From contig LWTK01000051.1 of assembly GCA_003326205.1 (NCBI GenBank), positions 36,097-100,096 on the forward strand: 64,000 nt of DNA, written 5' to 3'. Under the pieces are notes generated by a model, which was not told the origin of the DNA, ran no database searches, and was given only the letters and a program-made list of their open reading frames with translations. The position numbers and the translations under genes are program-made. Numbering within the stretch: position 1 is the first letter of the stretch; each line of letters begins with the position of its first letter. Below are positions 44,383 through 53,161 of this stretch, one piece after another. The stretch comes from Nostoc sp. ATCC 43529 (GTDB lineage: Bacteria; Cyanobacteriota; Cyanobacteriia; Cyanobacteriales; Nostocaceae).

Positions 44383-44659
44383 CCAATTCGATGAGCAGCA
44401 ATAATGTATTATGCTTGTGTAATTGTGCCTATTGCTTTTGACTGCTCAACCATAACTATCTTGGAGGATGTTTGTAAACTTTACCGTTGTATCGATATCC
44501 ACCAGAACAAACCTTAAAAAAGGGGGAATAACTTTCTTAACTTCCTCTTTTTTAAGGAGAATTTTGCAGGATCTCAAGTTGTGGTTACTTCATCCACTAC
44601 TTTTAAAATATCGTCTTAATGTCTTGCACAAGAGTAACTTTGTTTAGTCAAAGGCTAAG

Positions 44660-45208
44660 ATGACAAACCTGTTAGAAACCGATCGCTTAATAATTCGCAG
44701 CTGGATACCCGAACGCGATGCCGAACAAGCGTTTACTATTTATAGTGACCCCGAAGTTACCTATTTTCTTGGTAATGGTTCTCGCGTGACAAGTATTGAG
44801 TCACAGCGTCAGCGTTTGGTGGATAATCTAGAGCGATCGCAACGACGTAAAAATGGTACCGGATCTTGGGCAATTGTCGAAAAGGAAACCGCAACAATTG
44901 TCGGAACTATTCTTCTCAAACCATTGCCCGACAAAGACGGCTTAGCCACTCAAGATTATGAAGTAGGCTGGCACTTACGGCGAGCATCTTGGGGTAAAGG
45001 ATATGCAACCGAAGCAGGACGAAATATGCTCGAATACGGATTTAATGTCTTGAATTTGCCAGTAATTTATGCAGTAGTAAACCCAAAAAATCATGCTTCA
45101 ATCCGTGTAACTCAAAGATTGGGTATGAAGCCAATAGGGCGAACAAAAAAGTATTACGGCATTGAACTGCTACTATTTGAACAAAATGCACCGGAAGGTG
45201 GGGAGTAA
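44660..45208 (+). CDS. GNAT-family N-acetyltransferase (RimJ/RimL-like)
   Basis: 182 residues. LETDRLIIRSWIPERDAEQA is the N-terminal strand typical of the RimJ/RimL branch; VGWHLRRASWGKGYATEAGR carries the acetyl-CoA binding loop, and VVNPKNHASIRVTQRLGM the last helix. It transfers an acetyl group from acetyl-CoA to a protein N-terminus or a small amine; the target is unknown. It is immediately followed by tandem repeats. Confidence 0.87.
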   Translation: MTNLLETDRLIIRSWIPERDAEQAFTIYSDPEVTYFLGNGSRVTSIESQRQRLVDNLERSQRRKNGTGSWAIVEKETATIVGTILLKPLPDKDGLATQDYEVGWHLRRASWGKGYATEAGRNMLEYGFNVLNLPVIYAVVNPKNHASIRVTQRLGMKPIGRTKKYYGIELLLFEQNAPEGGE

Positions 45209-45209
45209 G

Positions 45210-45325
45210 GAGATGGGGAGATGGGGAGATGGGGAGATGGGGGGAGAAATAACCAATGCCCAATGCCCAATGCCCAATGCCCAATGCCCAATGCCCAATG
45301 ACCAATGACCAATGACTAATAACTA
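45210..45325. repeat. Tandem repeats (GGGAGAT)n and (CAATGCC)n
   Basis: About five GGGAGAT heptamers (45216-45245) are followed by about seven CCAATGC heptamers and degenerate CCAATGA units up to the start of the mannosyltransferase gene. The same CAATGCC unit recurs at 50945-50990. Confidence 0.88.
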
Positions 45326-46978
45326 ATGACTAAAAAATGGTTCCGAATTGGAATAGCGGGTGTATTTCTGATGTCACTTGCCTTACGGTTTTGGGGACTG
45401 GAAAGATTTAACACCCTGGTATTTGATGAAGTTTATTTTGCCAAATTTGGTAATAATTATCTGACGCATACGCCATTTTTTAATGCTCATCCGCCGCTCA
45501 GCCAATATATGATTGGTATTGGCATTTGGCTTGGCAGTCACATTCCATTTTGGCACGATACGGTAAATGGGCTGACGGGTTCATTGCGATCGCCTTGGAC
45601 TTATCGATGGTTTAATGCCCTTACTGGCTCAATTATTCCTGTAATTGTAGCTGCGATCGCTTATCAATTAAGTTATCGTCGCAGCTTTGCTTTACTTGCA
45701 GGTTTTTTCACCGCTTGTGATGGCTTATTTCTTGTTGAATCTCGTTATGCTTTAAGTAATATTTATATCATCATATTTGGTTTATTAGGGCACTGGTTTT
45801 TATTATTAGCATTGGACAACCAAAATCAACGTCGTTCGTTTTGGTTAGTTCTTGCTGGCATTAATTTTGGTGCCTCAGTCGGTACTAAATGGAATGGTTT
45901 ATGGTTTCTTTTCGGCGCTTATCTCATTTGGATAACAGCTTGGATAATTCAAGCAATCCATTCTTTTTCTAACTCCAAACTTATTCCATCATTGGACATG
46001 GGGCATGGAAGATTAGGCATAGGGCAAGCAGCAGGTGTGGGAGGAAGGGGAACAGAGGGAAGAAGCATGGAAGGTGTGGGAGGTGTGGGAAGAGAGGGGG
46101 GCATAAATTCTCTTTCCCCCCACACTCCCCACACCCCCCACACCCCCCACACCCCCCACACTCCCCACACCTCCCCATCTCCCCATCTCCCCATCTCCCC
46201 ATCTCAGACACCACTCCAAAATCTAACTCAATTAAATGTTTTCCAGATGTTTTTTTATCTGGGAATAATTCCAGCTTTTATTTATAGTATTATCTGGATT
46301 CCTCACCTTCAACTAGATAAAACATACGGATTTATCGCAGTACATCAGCAAATTTTGAAGTTTCATTTGCATTTGGGTGGTAATAGTTCGGATGTGCATC
46401 CTTATTGTGCCCCCTGGTACAAATGGCCTTTGATGACTCGACCAATGGCATATTATTATCAAACGGCTGGAAGTATCAACGAACCGCTACCTGTCATGGG
46501 GCCGCCTTTGCCTGCTGGGGCTGAAAAAGTTATTTATGATGTCCATGCAATGGGCAATCCATTTTTGTGGTGGTTTGGTGTTGCGGCGATTTTATTTTTA
46601 ATGGGAATGCTGGTGTCGCAAGCCTTAATTCCTTGGGTGAAGGGAGAGCGTTTTTCTGTGCCTGCAACTCTTAGCGTTGATACTTGGATTGCCTTGTATT
46701 TAGTCATAAATTATGCCGCTAATTTATTACCTTGGGTAAAAGTTACAAGGTGCGTTTTCATTTATCATTATATGTGTGCAGTGGTGTTTGTATTTTTAGC
46801 GATCGCTTGGTTTGTCGATCAGTGTCTTCGCAGTTATTATCAACAACTGCGTGCGGTAGGCGTCACCATCACTTTTATAATCTTAGCTGCTCTTATTTTC
46901 TGGATGCCCGTTTATTTAGGTTTACCCCTCTCCCATGACGGCTATTGGCTGCGGATGTGGTTCCGGTCTTGGGTTTAA
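45326..46978 (+). CDS. PMT-family protein O-mannosyltransferase with repeat-encoded insertion
   Basis: 550 residues with roughly ten membrane spans. The N-terminus has the lumenal motif LVFDEVYFAKFGNNYLTHTP (Asp-Glu pair after the first span); HPPLSQYMIGIGIWLGS and GASVGTKWNGLWFLFGAYL are typical PMT features, as is HPYCAPWYKWPLMTRP. It transfers mannose from a polyprenyl phosphate donor to secreted proteins at the outer face of the membrane. Residues ~225-292 are low-complexity (GVGGVGREGG, then repeated PHT units) and come from CCCCACAC/GGTGTGGGA tandem repeats in frame. They lie in a loop between spans, so function may be kept. The start codon lies at the end of a CAATGAC repeat. Confidence 0.87.
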   Translation: MTKKWFRIGIAGVFLMSLALRFWGLERFNTLVFDEVYFAKFGNNYLTHTPFFNAHPPLSQYMIGIGIWLGSHIPFWHDTVNGLTGSLRSPWTYRWFNALTGSIIPVIVAAIAYQLSYRRSFALLAGFFTACDGLFLVESRYALSNIYIIIFGLLGHWFLLLALDNQNQRRSFWLVLAGINFGASVGTKWNGLWFLFGAYLIWITAWIIQAIHSFSNSKLIPSLDMGHGRLGIGQAAGVGGRGTEGRSMEGVGGVGREGGINSLSPHTPHTPHTPHTPHTPHTSPSPHLPISPSQTPLQNLTQLNVFQMFFYLGIIPAFIYSIIWIPHLQLDKTYGFIAVHQQILKFHLHLGGNSSDVHPYCAPWYKWPLMTRPMAYYYQTAGSINEPLPVMGPPLPAGAEKVIYDVHAMGNPFLWWFGVAAILFLMGMLVSQALIPWVKGERFSVPATLSVDTWIALYLVINYAANLLPWVKVTRCVFIYHYMCAVVFVFLAIAWFVDQCLRSYYQQLRAVGVTITFIILAALIFWMPVYLGLPLSHDGYWLRMWFRSWV

Positions 46979-46999
46979 ATCATATATGCTAGTAAAGTT

Positions 47000-47788
47000 A
47001 TGAATTCCCCGTTTCCCGGAATGAATCCTTATTTAGAAAATCCTGTGTTTTGGGCAGAAGTACATCATCGATTGATTACAGCCTTAGCAGACACTATTGA
47101 GGAAAATATTCCGTCAGAATATAGAGTTGCAATTGAACAACGTACTTATTTAAGTGAAGATTCAGATTCTGTATTAGTTGGTATACCTGATGTTTCTGTT
47201 TTTAGTAAACAAACATCATCTCAGCAATATTCAGTAACTAATAGCCAAACATCAACATCAGATGGTATCACAGTCATGATACCGTTACCAGAACATATTA
47301 CAGAAAATTATTTAGAAATCCGAGAAGTTTCTACAGGTTTTGTGGTCACTTGTATCGAAGTTTTATCTCCTAAAAATAAACGCCCAGGCGAAGGCAGAAA
47401 GGCGTATGAATTAAAACGTAAACAAATTTTAGCTAGTCTTTCTAATTTAGTCGAAATTGATTTTCTGAGAGCGGGAAAACCAATGTTAATTTTAGGAGAA
47501 TTTCCTGCAACAGATTATCAAATCATTGTTAGCAGAAGTATCACGCGCCCCCAAGCAAAATTATACGGTTTTAGTATCAGAGAACCAATTCCTGTATTTC
47601 CATTACCTTTACAGTCAGAAGATACAGAACCAATTTTAAATTTGCAATGTTTGTTACATGGTATTTACAACCGTGCCAGATATCATTTAGCAATTGATTA
47701 TAGTCAAGAACCAGTACCACCCCTAAAACCAGAAGATGCTCTATGGTCTGATATGCTTTTACGCGAACAAGGATTAAGGACTAATTAA
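47000..47788 (+). CDS. DUF4058 family protein
   Basis: 262 residues. MNSPFPGMNPYLENPVFWAE is the strongly conserved N-terminal signature of this cyanobacterial family, followed by HHRLITALADTIEENIPSEY. ITCIEVLSPKNKRPGEGR recalls the Glu...(E/S)xK arrangement of PD-(D/E)xK nucleases, as in Uma2-type proteins. The function is not known. It lies 21 bp downstream of the mannosyltransferase gene, but shared function is not implied. Confidence 0.88.
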   Translation: MNSPFPGMNPYLENPVFWAEVHHRLITALADTIEENIPSEYRVAIEQRTYLSEDSDSVLVGIPDVSVFSKQTSSQQYSVTNSQTSTSDGITVMIPLPEHITENYLEIREVSTGFVVTCIEVLSPKNKRPGEGRKAYELKRKQILASLSNLVEIDFLRAGKPMLILGEFPATDYQIIVSRSITRPQAKLYGFSIREPIPVFPLPLQSEDTEPILNLQCLLHGIYNRARYHLAIDYSQEPVPPLKPEDALWSDMLLREQGLRTN

Positions 47789-48132
47789 GTTATTTAGTCA
47801 TTAGTCAAATACATCAATGTGGTTTAATGACTAAAGACGATGTTCATCGAAAAATTATCACACTAATTTTAGACTTAACACAACTACATATATATAGAAT
47901 TTTTTAATCACATAATTTTTATATTTCTTATCTGTATCTAACTTTCTTCACTGTTAGACTTTTAAGGCGCAACCAGATCGTAAAAAGACTGAATACGCAA
48001 TATAAGAGCATGAAAAATTAGATACTAAGTAAAAATGATGAATTAAAATTACGAAAATTTTTACGTTCATTATTTTAGGTAATTAGAGATACTCTAGTTT
48101 TGATGCTCCCGAACCGCACCAGGAGGATCGTC
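47789..48132. promoter_or_regulatory. 344-bp upstream region of the phytochrome operon
   Basis: AT-rich, no gene recognised. It ends with the strong ribosome binding site at 48121. The promoter for the three-gene phytochrome operon should be here. Confidence 0.5.
48121..48126 (+). promoter_or_regulatory. Ribosome binding site AGGAGG deciding the phytochrome start
   Basis: A perfect AGGAGG lies 6 bases before the ATG at 48133. It rules against the in-frame upstream start codons at 48100 and 48103, which would put the ribosome binding site inside the coding region. Confidence 0.85.
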
Positions 48133-50439
48133 ATGGAAATGAACATACAATTGCCAGGTATTAATTTAATCAGCTTAAAAGAAGCACCGATTCATACTTC
48201 TAGTCAAATTCAGCCTCATGGTGTTCTGTTGGTGTTGGAGGAGCCAGAGCTAAAAATATTACAAGTTAGTACTAATACATCAAACATTTTCGGAATTACT
48301 CCCGAAAATATGTTGCAAAAAAAACTTGAAGATTTGCTCGATTCGTTCCAAATAGAAAGAATTAAAGCAGGGCTATCTCAGGAAAATCTGGATTTTATCA
48401 ATCCAACCAAGGTTTGGGTAAGAAAAAAAGGTGATGAATATATAGTATTTGACGCAGTTTTTCACCGGAATCTAGAAGGATTTCTGATTTTGGAATTAGA
48501 ACCTGCCATTACTCAAGAAAATATTCCATTTTTAAGCTTTTATCATCTAGCTAGAGCCTCCATTAACCAACTGGAAAAAACAGCAAGTCTCCATGATTTT
48601 TGTCAAATTATCGTTCAAGAAGTCCGGAAACTAACGGAATTTGACAGGGTAATGTTATATAAATTTGATGATGATGGTCATGGATGTGTTGTTGCTGAAG
48701 AAAAATTAGAAACTTTAGAACCATACTTGGGGCTGCACTACCCAGAGTCGGATATTCCCAAACCAGCGAGAAAGTTATTTGCTTCCAATTCCATCAGAAT
48801 TATTCCGGATGCTTATTCACAGCCAGTAAAACTTTATCCGGTGAATAATCCGATTAGCGATCGCCCCGTTAATTTAACTAATTCTATCCTCAGAAGTGCT
48901 GCTTCCTGCCATACAGAATATTTGCACAATATGGGTGTTGGTGCTTCGCTTACTATCTCATTAATTAAAGACGAAAAACTCTGGGGATTAATTGCTTGTC
49001 ATCATCTCTCACCAAAATATGTTTCCTATGAATTGCGTAAGGCTTGCGAATTTTTAGGACGAGTCATATTCACAGAAATTTCAGCCAGAGAAGAAACAGA
49101 AGATTACTATCACCGGATAAATTTGACACATATTCAATCGCTATTGATTGAATATATGTCCCAAGAAGAAAACTTTATTGATGGTTTAGTTAAAAACCCC
49201 CAAAGTCTTCTAGATTTAGCCAGCGCCCAAGGTGCAGCCGTATGTTTTGGCGGAAATTGCACGGTAGTTGGTGAAACCCCCAAAGAAGAAGAACTGAATT
49301 TCTTAGTGCAATGGCTGAAAAATAACGTTGAACAAGAAGTATTTTATACGGATTCTTTGCCACAGATTTATCCAGATGCCGAAACATTTAAAAATGTCGC
49401 CAGCGGTTTGTTAGCTATTCCCATCGCCAAGCGCAATTACGTTTTGTGGTTCCGGCCAGAAGTAATTCAAACTGTAAATTGGGGTGGCGATCCGAATAAG
49501 GCATTTGAAGTCAACCAATCAGAAGGAAATGTGCGTCTGTGTCCGCGCAAATCATTTGAACTGTGGAAAGAAACTGTTCGCTTAACTTCTTTACCTTGGA
49601 AAGAAGTAGAAATCAAAGCAGCACTAGAATTACGAAAAGCAATTGTGAATATTGTGCTGCGTCAAGCCGATGAACTCGCTCAGTTAGCGCAAGATTTAGA
49701 ACGTTCCAATGCGGAATTGAAAAAATTTGCCTACGTCGCGTCCCATGACTTGCAAGAACCACTCAATCAAGTGGTGAATTACGTGCAATTGTTAGAAATG
49801 CGCTATTACGAAGAACTTGACGAAGATGCCCAGGAATTTATCAGTTATGCTGTACAGGGCGTTAGCCTGATGCAGACATTGATTGATGATGTGCTGGCAT
49901 ACTCGAAAGTCGATATGCAAGCGATCGCATTTCAAATGAACGAGGTGGAAACAGCTTTAAATCGAGCTTTGGGCAATTTGCGTCAACGCATTCAGGAAAC
50001 TGGGGCTACCATTACCCACGATCCCCTACCAATAGTTATGGCTGACAGCACCCAACTGATGCAGCTATTCCAGAATCTCATAGGTAACGCCATTAAATTC
50101 CACAGTAAAGAGCCACCACAAATCCATGTGGGAGCAGAAAGGATAGAAGATGCATGGCTATTCTCAGTCCACGATAACGGAATTGGTATCGACCCCCAAT
50201 TTAGCGATCGCATTTTCGTTATCTTTCAGCGGCTACATACACGTGATGAATATACTGGTACGGGTATGGGTTTAGCAATATGTAAGAAGATTGTCGAATG
50301 CCATCGGGGACGGATCTGGGTAGAATCAGAACTGGGTAAAGGCGCAACCTTCTACTTTACGATTCCAGTTGGAGGACGCGAACTTGAGCGTAGAAACGGG
50401 AGAAAAACACAAAACCATCTTTTTGGTCGAGGACAATAA
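48133..50439 (+). CDS. cphA: Cph1-type phytochrome sensor histidine kinase
   Basis: 768 residues with PAS, GAF, PHY, HisKA and HATPase domains. With the start at 48133 the key residues take the same numbers as in Synechocystis Cph1: chromophore-binding Cys259 in RSAASCHTEYLHNMGV, Asp207 in YPESDIPKPAR, and phosphoacceptor His538 in ASHDLQEP. The GASLTISLIKDEKLWGLIAC and WGGDPNKAF (PHY tongue) segments are also present. It should bind phycocyanobilin covalently and switch between red- and far-red-absorbing states, phosphorylating the Rcp1-like regulator encoded downstream with overlap. The C-terminal residues overlap that gene. Confidence 0.94.
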   Translation: MEMNIQLPGINLISLKEAPIHTSSQIQPHGVLLVLEEPELKILQVSTNTSNIFGITPENMLQKKLEDLLDSFQIERIKAGLSQENLDFINPTKVWVRKKGDEYIVFDAVFHRNLEGFLILELEPAITQENIPFLSFYHLARASINQLEKTASLHDFCQIIVQEVRKLTEFDRVMLYKFDDDGHGCVVAEEKLETLEPYLGLHYPESDIPKPARKLFASNSIRIIPDAYSQPVKLYPVNNPISDRPVNLTNSILRSAASCHTEYLHNMGVGASLTISLIKDEKLWGLIACHHLSPKYVSYELRKACEFLGRVIFTEISAREETEDYYHRINLTHIQSLLIEYMSQEENFIDGLVKNPQSLLDLASAQGAAVCFGGNCTVVGETPKEEELNFLVQWLKNNVEQEVFYTDSLPQIYPDAETFKNVASGLLAIPIAKRNYVLWFRPEVIQTVNWGGDPNKAFEVNQSEGNVRLCPRKSFELWKETVRLTSLPWKEVEIKAALELRKAIVNIVLRQADELAQLAQDLERSNAELKKFAYVASHDLQEPLNQVVNYVQLLEMRYYEELDEDAQEFISYAVQGVSLMQTLIDDVLAYSKVDMQAIAFQMNEVETALNRALGNLRQRIQETGATITHDPLPIVMADSTQLMQLFQNLIGNAIKFHSKEPPQIHVGAERIEDAWLFSVHDNGIGIDPQFSDRIFVIFQRLHTRDEYTGTGMGLAICKKIVECHRGRIWVESELGKGATFYFTIPVGGRELERRNGRKTQNHLFGRGQ

Positions 50440-50830
50440 AGCCGATATTCGTCTAATTCAAGAAGCATTGAAAAATAGTTCGGTGCCACACGAGGTGGTA
50501 ACGGTCAGGGATGGCATAGATGCTATGGCTTATTTACGCCAAGAAGGCGAATATGCCAACGCACCCCGCCCTGACCTTATCTTGCTGGATTTGAACTTGC
50601 CCAAAAAAGATGGTCGAGAAGTGCTGGCGGAAATTAAAGCCGACCCAGTACTAAAACGTATTCCAGTTGTTGTGTTAACAACCTCAAAAAATGAAGATGA
50701 TATTTATCACAGCTACGATTTACATGTGAACTGCTACATCACAAAATCCCGAAACCTCAACCAGCTATTTCAAATCGTCAAGAGTATTGAAGACTTTTGG
50801 CTTTCTACTGTGACGCTACCATCGGATTGA
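50384..50830 (+). CDS. rcpA: Rcp1-type response regulator of the phytochrome
   Basis: 148 residues from a TTG at 50384; a TTG at 50369 is an alternative and no ATG precedes the receiver core. TIFLVEDNKADIRLIQEAL, phosphoacceptor Asp in LILLDLNLPKKDGREVL, VVVLTTSKNEDDI and CYITKSRNLNQLF match Rcp1-type single-domain regulators closely. The C-terminal FWLSTVTLP is also typical. It accepts the phosphate from the phytochrome kinase; no DNA-binding domain is present. It overlaps the kinase gene by 56 bases, which suggests coupling and may compensate for the weak start codon. Confidence 0.9.
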   Translation: MSVETGEKHKTIFLVEDNKADIRLIQEALKNSSVPHEVVTVRDGIDAMAYLRQEGEYANAPRPDLILLDLNLPKKDGREVLAEIKADPVLKRIPVVVLTTSKNEDDIYHSYDLHVNCYITKSRNLNQLFQIVKSIEDFWLSTVTLPSD

Positions 50831-50990
50831 GGGGACTGGGGACTGGGGACTGGGGATTGGGGACTGGGGACTGGGGACTGGGAACTGGGGATTGGGGACT
50901 GGGGAGACAAGGAAGACAAGAGACACAAGGAGAGTAATTCATAACCAATGCCCAATGCCCAATGCCCAATGCCCAATGCCCAATGCCCAT
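50830..50990. repeat. Tandem repeats (GGGGACT)n and (CAATGCC)n
   Basis: About eleven GGGGACT/GGGGATT heptamers (50830-50905) and about six CCAATGC heptamers (50945-50990), separated by ~40 bp containing AGACAAG. They fill the space between the Rcp1-like gene and the receiver-kinase gene. Confidence 0.88.
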
Positions 50991-51031
50991 TTACAAGATA
51001 GAGGAGCAATAGGGGGTGAAACCCGAAGATT

Positions 51032-52195
51032 ATGGTTGTGAGCTACTCAGTAAAAATCTTGTTAATTGAGGATAACCTCGCTTCTGCTAGGTTGTTACAA
51101 GAGTTTCTCATGCAAGCCCAGTCGCAAGAGTTCACTTTGGTTCATGTAAAGCGATTGGGGGAAGCACTAGAGGAATTAAGTAAGTGTAATTATGATGTTA
51201 TTTTGTTAGATTTAACTTTACCTGACAGTCAAGGATTATCATCTTTGCCTCCTCTGATTGGTCAAGCCCCAAGTGTACCGATTGTTGTTTTAACTAACAC
51301 CAATGATGAAAAACTGGCAATTGAGGCAGTACGGCAAGGGGCACAAGATTATTTAGTCAAGAGACAAGTAAATGTGGATGTATTGGTGCGATCGCTGCGT
51401 TATGCGATCGAGCGCAAGCAGGTATTAGAATCATTACGCACGGTCAATGAGACTTTACAAATCCGGGTTGAAGAACGAACTGCTGAACTGGTAAAAGCTA
51501 AAGAAATCAATCAGTTCAAATCTGAATTTGTGTCGATGCTCTCCCATGACATCCGTAATCCCCTCAATACTATTCTCTTGGCTGCTGGGTTGCTAGAAAC
51601 TCACGACGAAAGATTGACCAAGGAGAAAAAACTCAATCATTTGGAGTTAATTCGCTCAGCAATCAAAAATATGGCGCAGCTATTAGATGAAGTTTCATTA
51701 ATCGGTAGGGCTGATTCTGGGAAACTGCTGTGCGATTTAATTTCTCTGGATTTGGAAGCTTTTTGCCGTCAGATCGTCGATGAAGTTCAATTAACTGCTA
51801 GCCAGAAACATCTGGCTTTGGTGTTCGGTAGTTTTGGGCAATTAAACCAAGGGCTATGGGATGAAAGCCTGCTGCGCCACATTTTGGTTAATTTACTTAG
51901 CAATGCAATTAAGTATTCATTACCAGGCGGTATGGTTCGCTTTGAACTAATTGGCCAGGAAAAAGCAGTAATTTTCCGAGTTCAAGACTGGGGAATTGGC
52001 ATTCCTGAAGAAAACCAAAAGCGACTGTTTGAGCCTTTCCATCGTGCAGATAATGTGGGAAGCATTCCTGGTACTGGTTTGGGGCTAGCGATCGCCAAAA
52101 AGTGTGTTGAGGCACACGGTGGTGAGATTGTAGTCAATAGTCAGGTCGGCGTAGGTACAACTTTTACTGTCACTTTGCCTTTACTAGAAGTTTAG
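51032..52195 (+). CDS. Receiver-histidine kinase (N-terminal REC, C-terminal HisKA-HATPase)
   Basis: 387 residues. The receiver has ILLIEDNLASARLLQEFL, phosphoacceptor Asp in VILLDLTLPDSQGL, and YLVKRQ. A coiled linker (about 125-155) leads to the phosphoacceptor His in MLSHDIRNPLNTIL and the ATPase motifs NLLSNAIKYS, DWGIGIPEE and GTGLGLAIAKK. The layout, input by a receiver and output by a kinase, suggests it takes a phosphate signal from the phytochrome and passes it on. It lies 201 bp after the Rcp1-like gene, in the same direction, across repeats. No dedicated output regulator is nearby. Confidence 0.91.
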   Translation: MVVSYSVKILLIEDNLASARLLQEFLMQAQSQEFTLVHVKRLGEALEELSKCNYDVILLDLTLPDSQGLSSLPPLIGQAPSVPIVVLTNTNDEKLAIEAVRQGAQDYLVKRQVNVDVLVRSLRYAIERKQVLESLRTVNETLQIRVEERTAELVKAKEINQFKSEFVSMLSHDIRNPLNTILLAAGLLETHDERLTKEKKLNHLELIRSAIKNMAQLLDEVSLIGRADSGKLLCDLISLDLEAFCRQIVDEVQLTASQKHLALVFGSFGQLNQGLWDESLLRHILVNLLSNAIKYSLPGGMVRFELIGQEKAVIFRVQDWGIGIPEENQKRLFEPFHRADNVGSIPGTGLGLAIAKKCVEAHGGEIVVNSQVGVGTTFTVTLPLLEV

Positions 52196-52210
52196 GCTGC
52201 GATTGCAGGG

Positions 52211-52311
52211 AAGAGGCAAGAGGCAAGAGGCAAGAGGCAAAAGGCAAGAGGCAAAAGGCAAAAGGCAAGAGGCAAAAGGCAAGAGGCAAGAGGCAAGAGG
52301 CAAGAGGCAAA
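52211..52311. repeat. (GAGGCAA)n heptanucleotide tandem repeat
   Basis: About fourteen heptamers alternating AGAGGCA and AAAGGCA, one of the longer heptanucleotide arrays in the window. It starts 16 bp after the receiver-kinase stop codon. Confidence 0.9.
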
Positions 52312-52863
52312 AAAGTCTATTGGGATCTGGGTTTTAAGCCGCTTTATTTCTTAAACTGAATTTTGAATACTTCGGCTACGCTCAGTACAAGTTTTGAATT
52401 TTGAATTGGAGCAAAGCGACTTGACTCGTCTCCCCTAGTTTTACCCGATTGTTATTTAATCTAAAAATATAAACTTATGGAAAACCACTTATACAGTAAG
52501 CCTTAAGTAGGGTAGGCAGGATAAGGGACGGCTTCCGTTGATTATGACTGTCGTTGCGTTAGGCTTTAGCCTAATGCACCCTACAAAAACTATATCAGGA
52601 CTACGCATTCATATCCCCTAACCTCCTTAAAAAGGGGGCTAGGGGATATCGTGTTTCAGGCTTCAGTGTGTAATAAGTAGGTAGACATAATTAAATGTAA
52701 GATTGGAGCTTTGTTCGTAGTAAGCGATTTATCGCTCTTAACAGACGTTTTAATCGCTCAAGCCCATACTACGAACTTTAGCTTAATTGAGTCCTTCTAC
52801 TTACCATCTTCAGATAATTAGTTATGATTCCCACACCTACTGCACCCTACGCCTTTATTCTGT

Positions 52864-52886
52864 CCCCGCTTGCGGGGTACTTTTTT
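52864..52886 (+). terminator. Rho-independent terminator without an assigned gene
   Basis: CCCCGC-TT-GCGGGG followed by TAC and six T residues. It lies ~670 bp after the nearest upstream plus-strand gene and ~275 bp before the next. It may end a small RNA starting between about 52650 and 52830, or be the late terminator of the phytochrome operon. Confidence 0.6.
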
Positions 52887-53161
52887 ATACATGTTATTCT
52901 TGTTAAGGAGATGACTTATTTTTTATCTGTCCAGAGTAATTTTATTTATCTTTACAAAAAGATTTTAGGAATTCACAAATACGATTTGTAGCTTAATCTA
53001 TCCCTAAAAAGCAATAACCTAAAAATTACTGTAAAAAACATCACTTTGCAAAATTAAAATTCTTGCATAAAATAAAACACAAATAGTGATAAGTGTTACA
53101 GACACAACAAAAATTAGCTTTTGCAATATCTCTAGTGATTTCTACTTAATTCTAGAGATAT

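Larger units (their letters stand above)
52196..53161. other. 966-bp intergenic region with several repeat types and an orphan terminator
   Basis: No protein gene is seen. From left to right: GAGGCAA heptamers (52211-52311), TTTTGAA units (about 52391-52407), the hairpin TGCGTTAGGC-TTTA-GCCTAATGCA (52555-52578), the palindromic ATATCCCCTAACC element (52611-52649), an inverted repeat with ends GTTCGTAGTA/TACTACGAAC (52713-52776) and a terminator (52864-52886). The last ~250 bp are AT-rich and probably hold the promoter of the HTH gene. Confidence 0.7.

Noticed and set aside
45949..46219. Three overlapping minus-strand frames rich in Gly, Val and Trp
   Set aside because: They are complements of the repeat block inside the mannosyltransferase gene.
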